A DNA stretch of 64,000 nt, taken from the NCBI RefSeq assembly GCF_900215315.1, contig NZ_OBEB01000010.1:62001-126000 (forward strand), read 5' to 3'. The DNA is from Arsukibacterium tuosuense. Lineage in GTDB: Bacteria > Pseudomonadota > Gammaproteobacteria > Enterobacterales > Alteromonadaceae. Below, piece after piece: positions 33,046 to 41,815 of this stretch. Positions within the stretch are counted from its first letter, which is position 1. The number at the start of each line of letters is the position of its first letter. Both the position numbers and the translations under genes were made by a program. The notes under the pieces were generated by a model. That model was given only the letters and a program-made list of their open reading frames with translations. It did no database searches and had not been told where the DNA came from.

Positions 33046-34257
33046 ATGCTCTCGTTCGCGGGCTTAGTCAAACCGCAATCCGGTGTAGTTGTATTCTTGA
33101 TGTGCGTGTTGTCTGGCCATAGTAGCGTTGCCTCTGCCGACCCAGCGCCAACAATTGCCGAAAATATGTTGCAACTTACCGATGCGGCTGAGGCAACCAT
33201 TCAACGCCAGGCCACAATAGAAGCGGCACCCTGGATATCGAGCTGGTTAGCTGATGCACCGACCTTGTCGGCGGCATTTCTGCAAAGCCAGACGAATGGC
33301 GGTAGTGACGAAGTTGAACTTGCTTTAACCCTGCCGTTGAAAAGCCCCGGCCGGGCCCGGCTTGATGATGAGCTAATTAACAACGAACAACGATTGCGAG
33401 CAAGCCTGCTTAGTTATCGACGCTGGCACGCCAGCGGCCTGGTCCGCGATATCGTTTGGACAATTCAAACCGAGCAAACCAGACACGCTATTCTGGCAGA
33501 GCAATTAACGGTTTATCAACGCTTTCTTACCAGGCTTAAGGCTCTTAGCAGTGGCCGGGGGACCGATGTCTTTCACCAATATTTGTATCAGCAAGCTGCG
33601 ACAGAGCTTAAACTTGAGCGTCTGCAAAGTGAAAAGCAGCTGACAAATGCCCGGCAGCAGTTGCAATATTTAACTGGACAGCGGAGCACTCCTACGGACG
33701 TGAATGAAGCTGAGTTTAGCCAGCCAGATTTACAACAACATCCTCGTCTGCACCTGTTGATGATGCAAGAGCAACAACTCAAACTACAGCTGCAGGCCAG
33801 CACAACAGCTAATTCAGCCTGGCAACTAACCACCCGGGTCAAGCGGGTTAGCACCCCTGGCTTTGATGATAACCAAATTGGCGCGCAGCTTGATGTGCCA
33901 CTGACATTTGGCAGACAAATAAATCAGCTCGACTCCAATAATTTCCAATTGGACTATCAGCAGTGGCTAAACAGCTTCAGCGACACCCAATTGGACATCC
34001 AGCACCAATATCAAACAGCGCAAACTGAGCTAAACACCGTTAAAACGCGACTAGCGTTATTAAAAGGCAATGAACCTTTACGCCAGCAGGCAAAAGCAGC
34101 GTTGCTTATGCTGCTCGAACGCCAGGAGATCAGCCCGGATATCGCGCAACAGCGTTTGCAACAACTATTGCAGGCTGAGCTCCAGCTCGCGTTACTTGAA
34201 GTGCAAGTGCAACAGGCCATCGCTACGTTAAATCAGACTGCCGGAGTTATTTTATGA
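33046..34257 (+). CDS. CzcC-like outer-membrane efflux protein
   Basis: The 403-aa protein is a TolC-family channel subunit, as found in heavy-metal RND systems. A signal peptide (about 1-31) is followed by two long coiled-coil repeats rich in Gln, Leu and Ala (~120-220 and ~320-400). Seen: the family-like LPLKSPGRARLDDEL and the strand segment NQIGAQLDVPLTFGR. It is slightly short for the family. It overlaps the adaptor gene by 4 bp and is first in a four-gene operon (outer-membrane protein, adaptor, permease, DUF3240) driven by the CTTAAG-type promoter. Confidence 0.85.
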   Translation: MLSFAGLVKPQSGVVVFLMCVLSGHSSVASADPAPTIAENMLQLTDAAEATIQRQATIEAAPWISSWLADAPTLSAAFLQSQTNGGSDEVELALTLPLKSPGRARLDDELINNEQRLRASLLSYRRWHASGLVRDIVWTIQTEQTRHAILAEQLTVYQRFLTRLKALSSGRGTDVFHQYLYQQAATELKLERLQSEKQLTNARQQLQYLTGQRSTPTDVNEAEFSQPDLQQHPRLHLLMMQEQQLKLQLQASTTANSAWQLTTRVKRVSTPGFDDNQIGAQLDVPLTFGRQINQLDSNNFQLDYQQWLNSFSDTQLDIQHQYQTAQTELNTVKTRLALLKGNEPLRQQAKAALLMLLERQEISPDIAQQRLQQLLQAELQLALLEVQVQQAIATLNQTAGVIL

Positions 34258-35291
34258 AGCCTTGCTCAGTGCTACGCTTTGCCAGCACGATAAGTATCAT
34301 GCTGGTGCTAAGCCTGCCGCTTAATGCGGCCGCCCAGTCAGCCGAAGTGGCTATCAACGAGTTAAGCGCCCTGGCGCTTCGCTACTCAGAAGTCACTGCA
34401 GCAACTCATTTTGGCGGGCCTGAACTGAGTGCCCGGGTCAGTGCTTATCCAAACAGTGCAGTTCCGGTTAGCCGGGTGGTGGAAAATGCGGCGACTTTAT
34501 GGCTGGAACAACCCGGCACTCTCGTTACAGAAGGGCAAGCAGTTTTGCAACTGGAGGGCTCTGAAGTTCATCATTTTCTGACCGAGTACCAAACCCGCAA
34601 AGCCCACTTCCAATTGGTTAAAAAACGCTACGATGATAATCGCGCGCTTTTTGCCCGCCAGGCAATAAGTTCCGGCTCATGGCAAGAGGTCAGCCAGGCA
34701 TATCAAATTGCCTTGCTTGATTTTGAGCACTTAGATCATTTTTATGAACGTATCAGCAGCATCCGTGATGATCACTTACAAATTACCCTGAGCGCGCCCA
34801 TTGCAGGTGTGCTAATGGCGGCAGACTCTGCAGATACGGCATTATTCCGGGTCATTGCAGCAGAACAAATTCGTCTGCAAGGGACTCTGACCGACCAACA
34901 GGCAGAACTGACGGCTATTGGTTTTGGCAGCTGCCAACTTGATATCGCCCGGTTGGAAGCAGTGAGTCAGGGTTTTAGTCGGATCTGGTGGAGTGCTCCG
35001 TTGACGACACATCCAGCATGCCAGGCCAACTGGCAGCAACACCTCAGTGTGGTACCGCTTTATGCTCAGGCAGTGTTCCGGGTGCCCGGAAATAGCATTG
35101 TCCGGCATAACAGTCAGCAGCATGTATGGCTGAAATCTTCAGCAAGCCTACGCTTGGTCCCAGTGACTATCGTAGCCAAAGACGCTGATTCATTTTGGGT
35201 GCAAAGTGTCGCCCTTAGCAGCGCTTCTGAAATCCTTAGCCAATCTGTCAGCGCGGTTTATGGCCACTATCTGGGTCTGGGAGGCGAATAA
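34254..35291 (+). CDS. CzcB-like periplasmic adaptor (MFP)
   Basis: The 345-aa protein has a signal peptide (about 1-28) and the membrane-fusion layout: a lipoyl half (TLVTEGQAVLQLEG) near residue 95, an alpha-hairpin (~105-160), a second half (SAPIAGVLMAADSAD), and beta-barrel and membrane-proximal domains. The lipoyl segments are degenerate compared with AcrA, as often seen in metal-pump adaptors. It starts in the ATGA overlap with the channel gene and ends 2 bp before the permease gene. No His- or Met-rich metal-binding tail is obvious, so the metal cannot be named. Confidence 0.85.
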   Translation: MKPCSVLRFASTISIMLVLSLPLNAAAQSAEVAINELSALALRYSEVTAATHFGGPELSARVSAYPNSAVPVSRVVENAATLWLEQPGTLVTEGQAVLQLEGSEVHHFLTEYQTRKAHFQLVKKRYDDNRALFARQAISSGSWQEVSQAYQIALLDFEHLDHFYERISSIRDDHLQITLSAPIAGVLMAADSADTALFRVIAAEQIRLQGTLTDQQAELTAIGFGSCQLDIARLEAVSQGFSRIWWSAPLTTHPACQANWQQHLSVVPLYAQAVFRVPGNSIVRHNSQQHVWLKSSASLRLVPVTIVAKDADSFWVQSVALSSASEILSQSVSAVYGHYLGLGGE

Positions 35292-35293
35292 GC

Positions 35294-38200
35294 ATGGCCG
35301 CATTGTTACGCTTTATTCTCACCCAAAAGCTTTTTGTGCTCGCCATGACCACCCTGATTGTTGCCCTTGCTGTGCAAGCCTGGCAACGCTTGCCTGTAGA
35401 TGCGTTTCCGGATATTTCACCAACTCAGGTAAAACTGATCATTCGCGCCCCCGGGATGACGACTGCCGAAGTTGAAGCTCAAATCACCCAGCCAATAGAA
35501 ACCGAATTGCTTGGGATACCCGATCAAAGCATATTGCGCTCTACCACTAAATACGCGATAACCTCTATTACTATCGACTTCGCAGAGGGTACTGATATCT
35601 ACTGGGCCCGCCAGCAAGTCAGTGAGCGTCTTGCCGGGGTATGGGGCAGTCTGCCTGCCAATGTCGAAGGCGGCATTGCACCTATGAGTACCCCGCTCAG
35701 TGAGATATTCATGTTTAGCTATAACAACCCTAATTTAACGCTGACTGAGCGCCGCCACATTTTAGACTGGCAAATCCGGCCACTGTTGCGCACGGTGCCC
35801 GGCGTGGCGGAAGTAACAACTATGGGGGGCTATGTTCAAACCTACGAATTTGCACCTGATCTGCAACGCTTACAGCAGGCAGGGATCAGCCTGGAACAAC
35901 TTATTGACTGGTTGCAACAACATCATCTGAATGGCAGTGTCGGGCGGATCAACAGCGGCACCAGTACCCTGGTTATCCGGACAGAAGGCAAGCTTAACGA
36001 TGCATACGACCTGGGCCAGCTGACAATCCAATCCGCGAACAACGAACCGTTGCGGCTGGAGCAACTTGGCGAAGTCAACATCGGTCATCTGGCACGCTTT
36101 GGTGGCGTAACCCATAATGGTGACGAGACCGCCCAGGCCATGATTATTGCCCTGAAAGGTTCGAACACCAGCGATGTCGTGCAGGCAGTCAAAGCAAAAA
36201 TTGCCCAAATTGAGATGACCTTACCAGAAGGTAGTGAACTGAATGTGTTTTATGACCGGGCCAGCCTTATTGAAACCGCGGTCAACACCATTCTAGAGGC
36301 ACTCTTTGCCGCCGTATTGTTAGTATTGCTAGTGCTGTTTGTATTTTTGGCGGATGTAAGGGCGGCGCTGGTTGTGGCTATCTCGATCCCGCTGGCGGTA
36401 GCCCTGACTTTTCTTGCCATGGACCTGGCAGGACTCACAGCAAACCTGATGTCACTGGGTGGTATTGTTATCGCTATTGGTATGCTGGTTGACGCTGCCG
36501 TGGTAGTGGTGGAAAACATTCTGAGCCAAAGCCAGCAACAACGCCACGCGCCGCGCGCGCACCGGATATATCGCGCCACTCTGGCAGTGGCAAAACCGGT
36601 GATCTCCGGCACCCTAATAGTCATTATCGTGTTCGCACCACTGCTTTTTCTTACCGGCCTCGAAGGCAAATTATTCTCACCGGTCGCCATGACCATCGTT
36701 TTTGCGATGTTGTCATCATTGCTTATTGCTTTATGTGTTATTCCGGTACTTGCGGTCAGCATTATTAAGTTCTCAGCTAAACCGGCGCCCCGATTTTTGC
36801 AATGGTTGCTGCAACACTATCAAAACGCATTAAAACAACTGATCCGGCGGCCAGCGCCATGGCTTGTCATGGCACTTGTTCTGCTTATTGCTACTGGTAT
36901 TACCGGGACTTTTGTCGGTAAAACCTTTATGCCGGTTATGGACGAGGGCGATCTTATCGTCCAGTTAGAAAAGCATCCGGGCGTCGGTTTAGCCGAGTCG
37001 CTTGCAGTGGATGGCCAGATTAGCAAACGTTTACTGCGCGACGTACCGGAAATTAAGCAAATCGTCGCCCGCATCGGCTCAGATGAACTTGGCATGGACG
37101 CAATGGGCCTGAATGAAACCGATATGTTTATCCAGTTGCAGCCGGTAGTAAGCTGGCAGGTCACAGACAAAGAGCAGTTGATTGAAAATATCCGGCAAAT
37201 TTTGCACCAGTATCCGGGCATCAACTTCAATTTCACCCAACCCATTCAGATGCGCGTATCAGAAATGCTGACCGGCACCTCAGGTGACGTTGCAGTTAAA
37301 GTATTTGGTGATGACATTGCGACACTCAGTGATCTGGCGCAGCAGATTGCTGACACTACCGGCCGAATTACTGGCAGTGTTGATGTGCAGACAACCCTTA
37401 TCGATGGCGGTGAATTTATTAATATTCGCTTGCGTCCGGAAGTTGCTGCCCGCTATCAACTTACCACAGCCGAGCTGTCCCGGCGGTTAAGGATCTTTGT
37501 CGACGGACTTCAGGTCGGTGAGATAACTGCTGGCAAAATTAAAACACCGTTAATGTTCAGCAGCAGCCAAAGCCTTTCCAGGGTTACCTATATTCAGCAA
37601 CTGGCGCAAATGCCGATCAGCCTGTCAGATGGCTCAGTTGCACCATTAGCCAGCGTTGCCACCATTGAAACCCAGTTTGGTCCAAGTTTAATTGAGCGGG
37701 AAAATGGCAGCCGTTTTGCCGTTGTTACCAGTAACGTGCAGCAACGGGACATCGTCGGCTTCGTTGAGGAGCTGGAGCAACAAATTAACGCCAGCATACC
37801 GCTCCCCAGTGGCTACACCATAGAATATGGCGGTGAATTTGAGAATCAGGCACGGGCAACCAGTAATTTACTGATGATTGTGCCTGTGGTGTTACTTATT
37901 ATCGTATTGATCCTGTTTACTACTTTTCGCTCACTGGCAATAGCAGGCTTAGTATATGCCAATATTCCGTTTGCACTGATGGGCGGAGTAATTGCACTTT
38001 TTATCAGCGGTGAATACCTGTCGGTACCGGCTTCCGTTGGTTTTATCGCTTTATTAGGTGTCGCCGTGTTAAATGGCGTCGTGATGCTGTCCCATTTCCA
38101 AAGTATCGACAACCGTTACAGCAGCATTGACGAACTGGTGATAACGGGGGCGAGTGACCGGCTACGTGCTATCCTGATGACCGCTACCACAGCCATGTTA

Positions 38201-38359
38201 GGGCTTATACCGCTGGCTCTGGCTAGTGGTCCGGGTGCAGAAATTCAACGACCGTTAGCGATAGTGGTGATTGGTGGTCTGGTAACATCAACCCTAACTA
38301 CTTTATTCCTGCTGCCATTAATGTACGCGCGTTTACGAGGTCGAAATGAAAAATCTTGA
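35294..38359 (+). CDS. CzcA/CusA-type heavy-metal RND permease
   Basis: The 1021-aa permease has RND topology with HME-type features: QPIETELLGIPDQSILRSTT, the FAEGTDIYWARQQVSERL stretch, TM4 acidic residues in GMLVDAAVVVVEN, FMPVMDEGDLIVQLEK, and the TQPIQMRVSEMLTG/DVAVKVFGDD segment diagnostic of CzcA relatives. It should pump metal cations from the periplasm or cytosol, driven by protons, in complex with the two gene products upstream. The DAAVVVVEN form of TM4 lies between CzcA and CusA patterns, so divalent (Zn, Co, Cd, Ni) versus monovalent (Cu, Ag) specificity is undecided. It overlaps the DUF3240 gene by 14 bp. Confidence 0.9.
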   Translation: MAALLRFILTQKLFVLAMTTLIVALAVQAWQRLPVDAFPDISPTQVKLIIRAPGMTTAEVEAQITQPIETELLGIPDQSILRSTTKYAITSITIDFAEGTDIYWARQQVSERLAGVWGSLPANVEGGIAPMSTPLSEIFMFSYNNPNLTLTERRHILDWQIRPLLRTVPGVAEVTTMGGYVQTYEFAPDLQRLQQAGISLEQLIDWLQQHHLNGSVGRINSGTSTLVIRTEGKLNDAYDLGQLTIQSANNEPLRLEQLGEVNIGHLARFGGVTHNGDETAQAMIIALKGSNTSDVVQAVKAKIAQIEMTLPEGSELNVFYDRASLIETAVNTILEALFAAVLLVLLVLFVFLADVRAALVVAISIPLAVALTFLAMDLAGLTANLMSLGGIVIAIGMLVDAAVVVVENILSQSQQQRHAPRAHRIYRATLAVAKPVISGTLIVIIVFAPLLFLTGLEGKLFSPVAMTIVFAMLSSLLIALCVIPVLAVSIIKFSAKPAPRFLQWLLQHYQNALKQLIRRPAPWLVMALVLLIATGITGTFVGKTFMPVMDEGDLIVQLEKHPGVGLAESLAVDGQISKRLLRDVPEIKQIVARIGSDELGMDAMGLNETDMFIQLQPVVSWQVTDKEQLIENIRQILHQYPGINFNFTQPIQMRVSEMLTGTSGDVAVKVFGDDIATLSDLAQQIADTTGRITGSVDVQTTLIDGGEFINIRLRPEVAARYQLTTAELSRRLRIFVDGLQVGEITAGKIKTPLMFSSSQSLSRVTYIQQLAQMPISLSDGSVAPLASVATIETQFGPSLIERENGSRFAVVTSNVQQRDIVGFVEELEQQINASIPLPSGYTIEYGGEFENQARATSNLLMIVPVVLLIIVLILFTTFRSLAIAGLVYANIPFALMGGVIALFISGEYLSVPASVGFIALLGVAVLNGVVMLSHFQSIDNRYSSIDELVITGASDRLRAILMTATTAMLGLIPLALASGPGAEIQRPLAIVVIGGLVTSTLTTLFLLPLMYARLRGRNEKS

Positions 38360-38660
38360 AGTTCTGCACGCTTTTTTTCCACTCGAGCTACGCGATGCAG
38401 TGGTCGATACTTTACTGAAACTGGATAACTTAAGCGGTTTTTCGATTGTTCCGATAGACGGCCATAGTCGCGAGAATAGCCAGTTTGATAAATTAGAACA
38501 GGTAGTCGGATACCGGCATATGTTCCGTTTAGAAGTGATTGTCGATGCCTGCCTGCGCCAGCAGGTTATTACACAGCTACGGCAATGCCGTTCCTGCAAA
38601 CCCGGCGACAAAGGCATTCGTTACTATGTCACCCCGATACTGGACAGTGGTCACCTCTAA
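38346..38660 (+). CDS. DUF3240 (PII-like) protein of metal-RND operon
   Basis: The 104-aa protein matches the DUF3240 family: small, PII-like ferredoxin-fold proteins encoded after CzcA/CusA genes. Seen: a beta-alpha-beta pattern with LDNLSGFSIVPIDGHSRE, EQVVGYRHMFRLEVIV and a C-terminal GIRYYVTPI. Its start lies inside the 3' end of the permease gene, so translation is coupled. A role in sensing metal or nucleotides and tuning the pump is inferred from gene position. It ends 16 bp before the CTTAAG-type promoter of dgkA. Confidence 0.85.
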   Translation: MKNLEVLHAFFPLELRDAVVDTLLKLDNLSGFSIVPIDGHSRENSQFDKLEQVVGYRHMFRLEVIVDACLRQQVITQLRQCRSCKPGDKGIRYYVTPILDSGHL

Positions 38661-38675
38661 ACAGTTAGATTTCAC

Positions 38676-38708
38676 CTTAATAAATGCTTAAGCTGTTTAA
38701 GCTAAACT
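38676..38708 (+). promoter_or_regulatory. CTTAAT-N5-CTTAAG box plus -10, promoter of dgkA-TCS operon
   Basis: CTTAAT (38676-38681) and CTTAAG (38687-38692) are separated by 5 bp. TAAACT (38703-38708) follows after exactly 10 bp. The dgkA start at 38739 is 30 bp on. The two-component genes downstream would thus be autoregulated. Confidence 0.68.
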
Positions 38709-38738
38709 TAGCCCGCAAACAATCAGTTGGAGCAAGTC

Positions 38739-39095
38739 ATGAAATCTGAAGCAAAGGGTCTGAGCCGGCTGTGGTTTGCCAGTAAGTACTCCTGGCGGGG
38801 CCTGGTAGCAGGTTTTAAAACAGAACCTGCCTTGCGCCAGGAAATTATAGCGCTGCTCATTATATTGCCGGTTATTTGCTGGCTTGATGTCAGCCCGGCA
38901 GAGCGCGCCATTTTGCTGCTGAGTACATTATTGGTGTTGATCGTAGAACTGCTTAATACCGCAGTTGAAACAGCAGTTGACCGTATCGGTCATGATTATC
39001 ATGAACTTAGTGGTAAAGCCAAAGACTTGAGTTCAGCAGCAGTGCTGATAGCACTGTGTGGTGCTGCGGCCAGCTGGCTGATTATTCTGTGGTAA
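38739..39095 (+). CDS. dgkA: diacylglycerol kinase DgkA
   Basis: The 118-aa integral membrane kinase has three helices and the family motif VELLNTAVETAVDRI followed by LSGKAKDLSSAAV. It uses ATP to turn diacylglycerol into phosphatidic acid, returning it to phospholipid synthesis. The N-terminal amphipathic part (SWRGLVAGFKTEPALRQE) is also typical. ATG at 38739 is chosen because GGAG lies 7 bases upstream. It is 25 bp before the response regulator gene, so the three are one operon. In other proteobacteria dgkA is found with headgroup transferases such as EptA; here the LTA-synthase-like enzyme at 30159-32120 would supply the diacylglycerol. Confidence 0.93.
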   Translation: MKSEAKGLSRLWFASKYSWRGLVAGFKTEPALRQEIIALLIILPVICWLDVSPAERAILLLSTLLVLIVELLNTAVETAVDRIGHDYHELSGKAKDLSSAAVLIALCGAAASWLIILW

Positions 39096-39120
39096 ACGAA
39101 AGTACCAATGGACAATTTGC

Positions 39121-39789
39121 ATGCGGATTTTACTGGTAGAAGATGATGAGTTGTTGGCCAAGGGCATGATTACCCGTTTAAAGCGGATGGGCTACCAGCC
39201 GGAACTGTGCACAACGGGTAAGCAAGCGCTGCTGGCAGCAGAGGACAGCGGTTTTGGCTTGATGATCCTGGATTTGGGGCTGCCGGATGGCTTTGCGCTG
39301 GATATTATCCGCCAGCTGCGCCACAGTGGCGTTATCATGCCCATTCTGGTGCTTACCGCCCAAAGCCAACTGGATACCAAGCTTACTGCCCTGAACAGCG
39401 GCGCTGATGATTATCTGGTTAAGCCGATAGATGTCCTGGAGTTGGAGGCGCGGATCAGAGTATTGTGCCGCCGCCAGCAACAACGAACAGATGACAACCT
39501 GCATCTGGCAGGCATCAGCCTGAATCTGCAAAACCACCATTGTCAGTTTCAGCAGCAGGATGTCAGCCTGACCCGCCGCGAATTTATGCTGCTGAAAGAA
39601 TTTATGCTTAAACCAGATCGGATTTTATCGCGTCAGCAACTGGAAGAGCTAAGCTACGGTTGGGATGGTGACAATGAAAGTAACGCTATAGAGGTGCATA
39701 TTCATAATTTGCGCAAAAAGCTCTCAGCCAATTTGATTAAAACGGTGCGTGGCGTGGGCTATATGCTGGTAACCCAGTATGGCATTTAA
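39121..39789 (+). CDS. OmpR-family response regulator, PmrA/QseB-like
   Basis: The 222-aa regulator has a receiver (1-115; VEDDELLAKG, phospho-acceptor D51 in LMILDLGLPDG, VKPID) and a winged-helix domain (~128-220; LTRREFMLLKEFM, SNAIEVHIHNLRKKL, KTVRGVGYML). The EVHIHNLRKKL recognition-helix region is characteristic of the PmrA/QseB branch, which binds CTTAA-type half-sites spaced 11 bp apart. Five such sites occur in this block (30121-30153, 32151-32183, 32973-33005, 38676-38708, 41177-41209), one of them at its own operon. It overlaps its kinase gene by 11 bp. Confidence 0.9.
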   Translation: MRILLVEDDELLAKGMITRLKRMGYQPELCTTGKQALLAAEDSGFGLMILDLGLPDGFALDIIRQLRHSGVIMPILVLTAQSQLDTKLTALNSGADDYLVKPIDVLELEARIRVLCRRQQQRTDDNLHLAGISLNLQNHHCQFQQQDVSLTRREFMLLKEFMLKPDRILSRQQLEELSYGWDGDNESNAIEVHIHNLRKKLSANLIKTVRGVGYMLVTQYGI

Positions 39790-41176
39790 TAGCATTAAGT
39801 TTTATTTGCTGTTGGGTATTAACCTGCTGATGCTTGGCACCTTAAGCTTAAATGCCTGGGTTGCCTACCACGATGCATTGCACGAACTGGATGAAATTTA
39901 CGATGCCGAACTGGCTCGCAGCGCTAAGTTAATCAGTTTGTTGCTCAGCAGCAACCCGTTAAGACAAATCAATGCCGAACCACTGGTAATCGCAGTGCCG
40001 CACATTACTGAAATGGGTGAAACACTAAGCGCCCAGCAGGAGCGGTTGCTCGATGGCCATAAGTATGAGGGCAAAATAGCCTTTCAGGCCCAGCAGGGCG
40101 GCAAGCTGGTGATGTTGTCGGAAAATGCCCTGCAATTTCCAACCCCGAAACGACAGGCCGGCTACCACGAGATCACCGAGCACGGCACCTTGTGGATAAC
40201 CTTTAGCTACTTTGTGCCAGAGCAGGATTTGTGGATCTTTACCGCACAGCGCGAAGATATTCGCAAAGAGTTGGGTGCACATATTGCTCAGGCGCAGGTC
40301 AGGCCTATTTTGTTTATGATGCTACCACTTAGCCTGTTAATTTATCTGGTGATTAAACTGGTATTGCGACCGCTGCAGTTATTACAGCAGCAGGTTGCCA
40401 ACAAAACCCCGGAACAATTGCACGAAATCAAACTGGTGCTGCCGTTAGAGCTGCAGCCAGTTCAAAGCGCAATAAACAGTATGCTGCAACGGATCCGGCG
40501 CTACTTACAGCAGGAAAAACGCTTTATTGCTGACGCCTCGCATGAATTACGCACGCCGCTGAGTATCTTACAACTGCATGCGCAAAACCTCAGCAGCGCC
40601 ACTGATCCGCTGGAGGTGGCTGAAGCAGTGGATGCGATTACTGAAAGCAGCAAACGCATGTCACATCTGGTCAATCAGCTGTTATCTGTAGCAAGACTCG
40701 AACATCTGCAGCAGATTGATTGTGAAGCGCTGCCATTAACGCCGCTGCTGCATCAGAGCCTGTCGCAGTTACCAATCAAATTGCTGGATAAAGTACACTG
40801 GCAGCTGGAACTGGATGACAGTTGTCAGGTATACGGTGACAGCACCCTGCTGCAAAGTGTGCTGCGAAACGTCTTAGACAATGCCGCCAAATATTCTCCG
40901 GCGGATGGCACGGTTAGTATCCAGACCCAGCGGGACAGCAACCATAACATCATGGTCCGGATCAGCAACGGCGGCAGTACGAATGCCGATATCAACCGGC
41001 TTGGCGACAGATTCTACCGGCATCAGCAGCACCAGCAAACAGAAGGTGTCGGCCTGGGCTTATCTATCGTTAAACATATTGTTGAGCTGCACCATGGCAG
41101 CATATCCTTTACCGCCAATCACCAGCATGGCCTGGATGTTCTTATTCAGTTTCCTGAAGCAGCGGCCAAGGGCTAA
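39779..41176 (+). CDS. sensor histidine kinase, PmrB/QseC-like
   Basis: The 465-aa kinase has TM1 (~8-28), a periplasmic sensor of about 150 residues, TM2 (~178-198), a HAMP-like segment, HisKA (RFIADASHELRTPLSIL) and HATPase (NVLDNAAKYSPADG, then GVGLGLSIVKHI). The order and the extracytoplasmic length match QseC/PmrB proteins, which sense cations, low pH or cationic peptides. No ExxE iron motif of the PmrB type was found by eye in the periplasmic part. It should phosphorylate the regulator encoded just before it. Another CTTAAG-type promoter starts one base after its stop codon. Confidence 0.9.
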   Translation: MAFNSIKFYLLLGINLLMLGTLSLNAWVAYHDALHELDEIYDAELARSAKLISLLLSSNPLRQINAEPLVIAVPHITEMGETLSAQQERLLDGHKYEGKIAFQAQQGGKLVMLSENALQFPTPKRQAGYHEITEHGTLWITFSYFVPEQDLWIFTAQREDIRKELGAHIAQAQVRPILFMMLPLSLLIYLVIKLVLRPLQLLQQQVANKTPEQLHEIKLVLPLELQPVQSAINSMLQRIRRYLQQEKRFIADASHELRTPLSILQLHAQNLSSATDPLEVAEAVDAITESSKRMSHLVNQLLSVARLEHLQQIDCEALPLTPLLHQSLSQLPIKLLDKVHWQLELDDSCQVYGDSTLLQSVLRNVLDNAAKYSPADGTVSIQTQRDSNHNIMVRISNGGSTNADINRLGDRFYRHQQHQQTEGVGLGLSIVKHIVELHHGSISFTANHQHGLDVLIQFPEAAAKG

Positions 41177-41209
41177 TTTAAGGTTCACTTAAGCCGCTTC
41201 ATCCAGACT
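41177..41209 (+). promoter_or_regulatory. TTTAAG-N5-CTTAAG box plus weak -10, promoter of cytochrome b561 gene
   Basis: TTTAAG (41177-41182) and CTTAAG (41188-41193) are 5 bp apart. CAGACT (41204-41209) follows after exactly 10 bp, a poor -10 that would need activation. The start codon at 41237 follows with AGGAG upstream. Confidence 0.6.
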
Positions 41210-41236
41210 GGCACTCTCAACCACAGGAGTGCAGTT

Positions 41237-41791
41237 ATGCAAGCTACCAATCCGGGCCGTTATCCAGGCATTATGATCGTTCTGCACTGGCTTACCGCGC
41301 TGTTATTTGTGCTGGTTTACTGCAGTATGGAGTTCAGAGATGTATTTGAGAAAGGAACTGATGCCAGAAATTTAATAAAAACCGCCCACTATGCGTTTGG
41401 TTTAAGCATTTTTATTGTTTTCTGGTTCAGAATTCTGGCCAGAAAACTATGGCCTGCACCGCCACACAGTAATGTGCAGCCCGAATGGCAACGCTATCTG
41501 ATGATTACAACTCATAGTGCCCTGTACCTGCTGATGTTAGTTCAGCCACTATTGGGCTGGTTGCTGGTTAACGCCGAACATAGCAGCACCATTATTTTTG
41601 GTATTACCCTGCCGCAACTGCTAAGCCCGGATGCAGGCATCGCCGACTGGTTGGAAGAACTACACGAAATCGTCGCCAGCGCCGGTTATCTGCTGATAGG
41701 CTTGCATAGCGCGGCCGCGTTGTTTCATCACTACCTCCTCAAAGATAACACGATGCGAAAAATGCTGTTTGCCGGCAAGCGACAGCGTTGA
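41237..41791 (+). CDS. cytochrome b561
   Basis: The 184-aa protein has four membrane helices and the histidines of bacterial di-haem cytochrome b561: IVLHWLTALLF in helix 1, KTAHYAFGLSIF in helix 2, and GLHSAAALFHHYLL in helix 4, plus THSALYLLMLVQPLLGWLL in helix 3. Family members oxidise quinol or pass electrons from superoxide or to periplasmic partners. Transcription from a CTTAAG-type box links it to the TlpA-DUF3570-ApbE redox operon. A quinol-to-periplasm electron supply for that operon is a reasonable but untested guess. Confidence 0.9.
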   Translation: MQATNPGRYPGIMIVLHWLTALLFVLVYCSMEFRDVFEKGTDARNLIKTAHYAFGLSIFIVFWFRILARKLWPAPPHSNVQPEWQRYLMITTHSALYLLMLVQPLLGWLLVNAEHSSTIIFGITLPQLLSPDAGIADWLEELHEIVASAGYLLIGLHSAAALFHHYLLKDNTMRKMLFAGKRQR

Positions 41792-41815
41792 CAAGCCTCC
41801 AAATAAAGCTGGCAG

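Noticed and set aside
39841..39846. Extra CTTAAG inside the sensor kinase gene
   Set aside because: It lies in coding sequence, has no partner half-site at 11-bp period and no -10 at the right distance.
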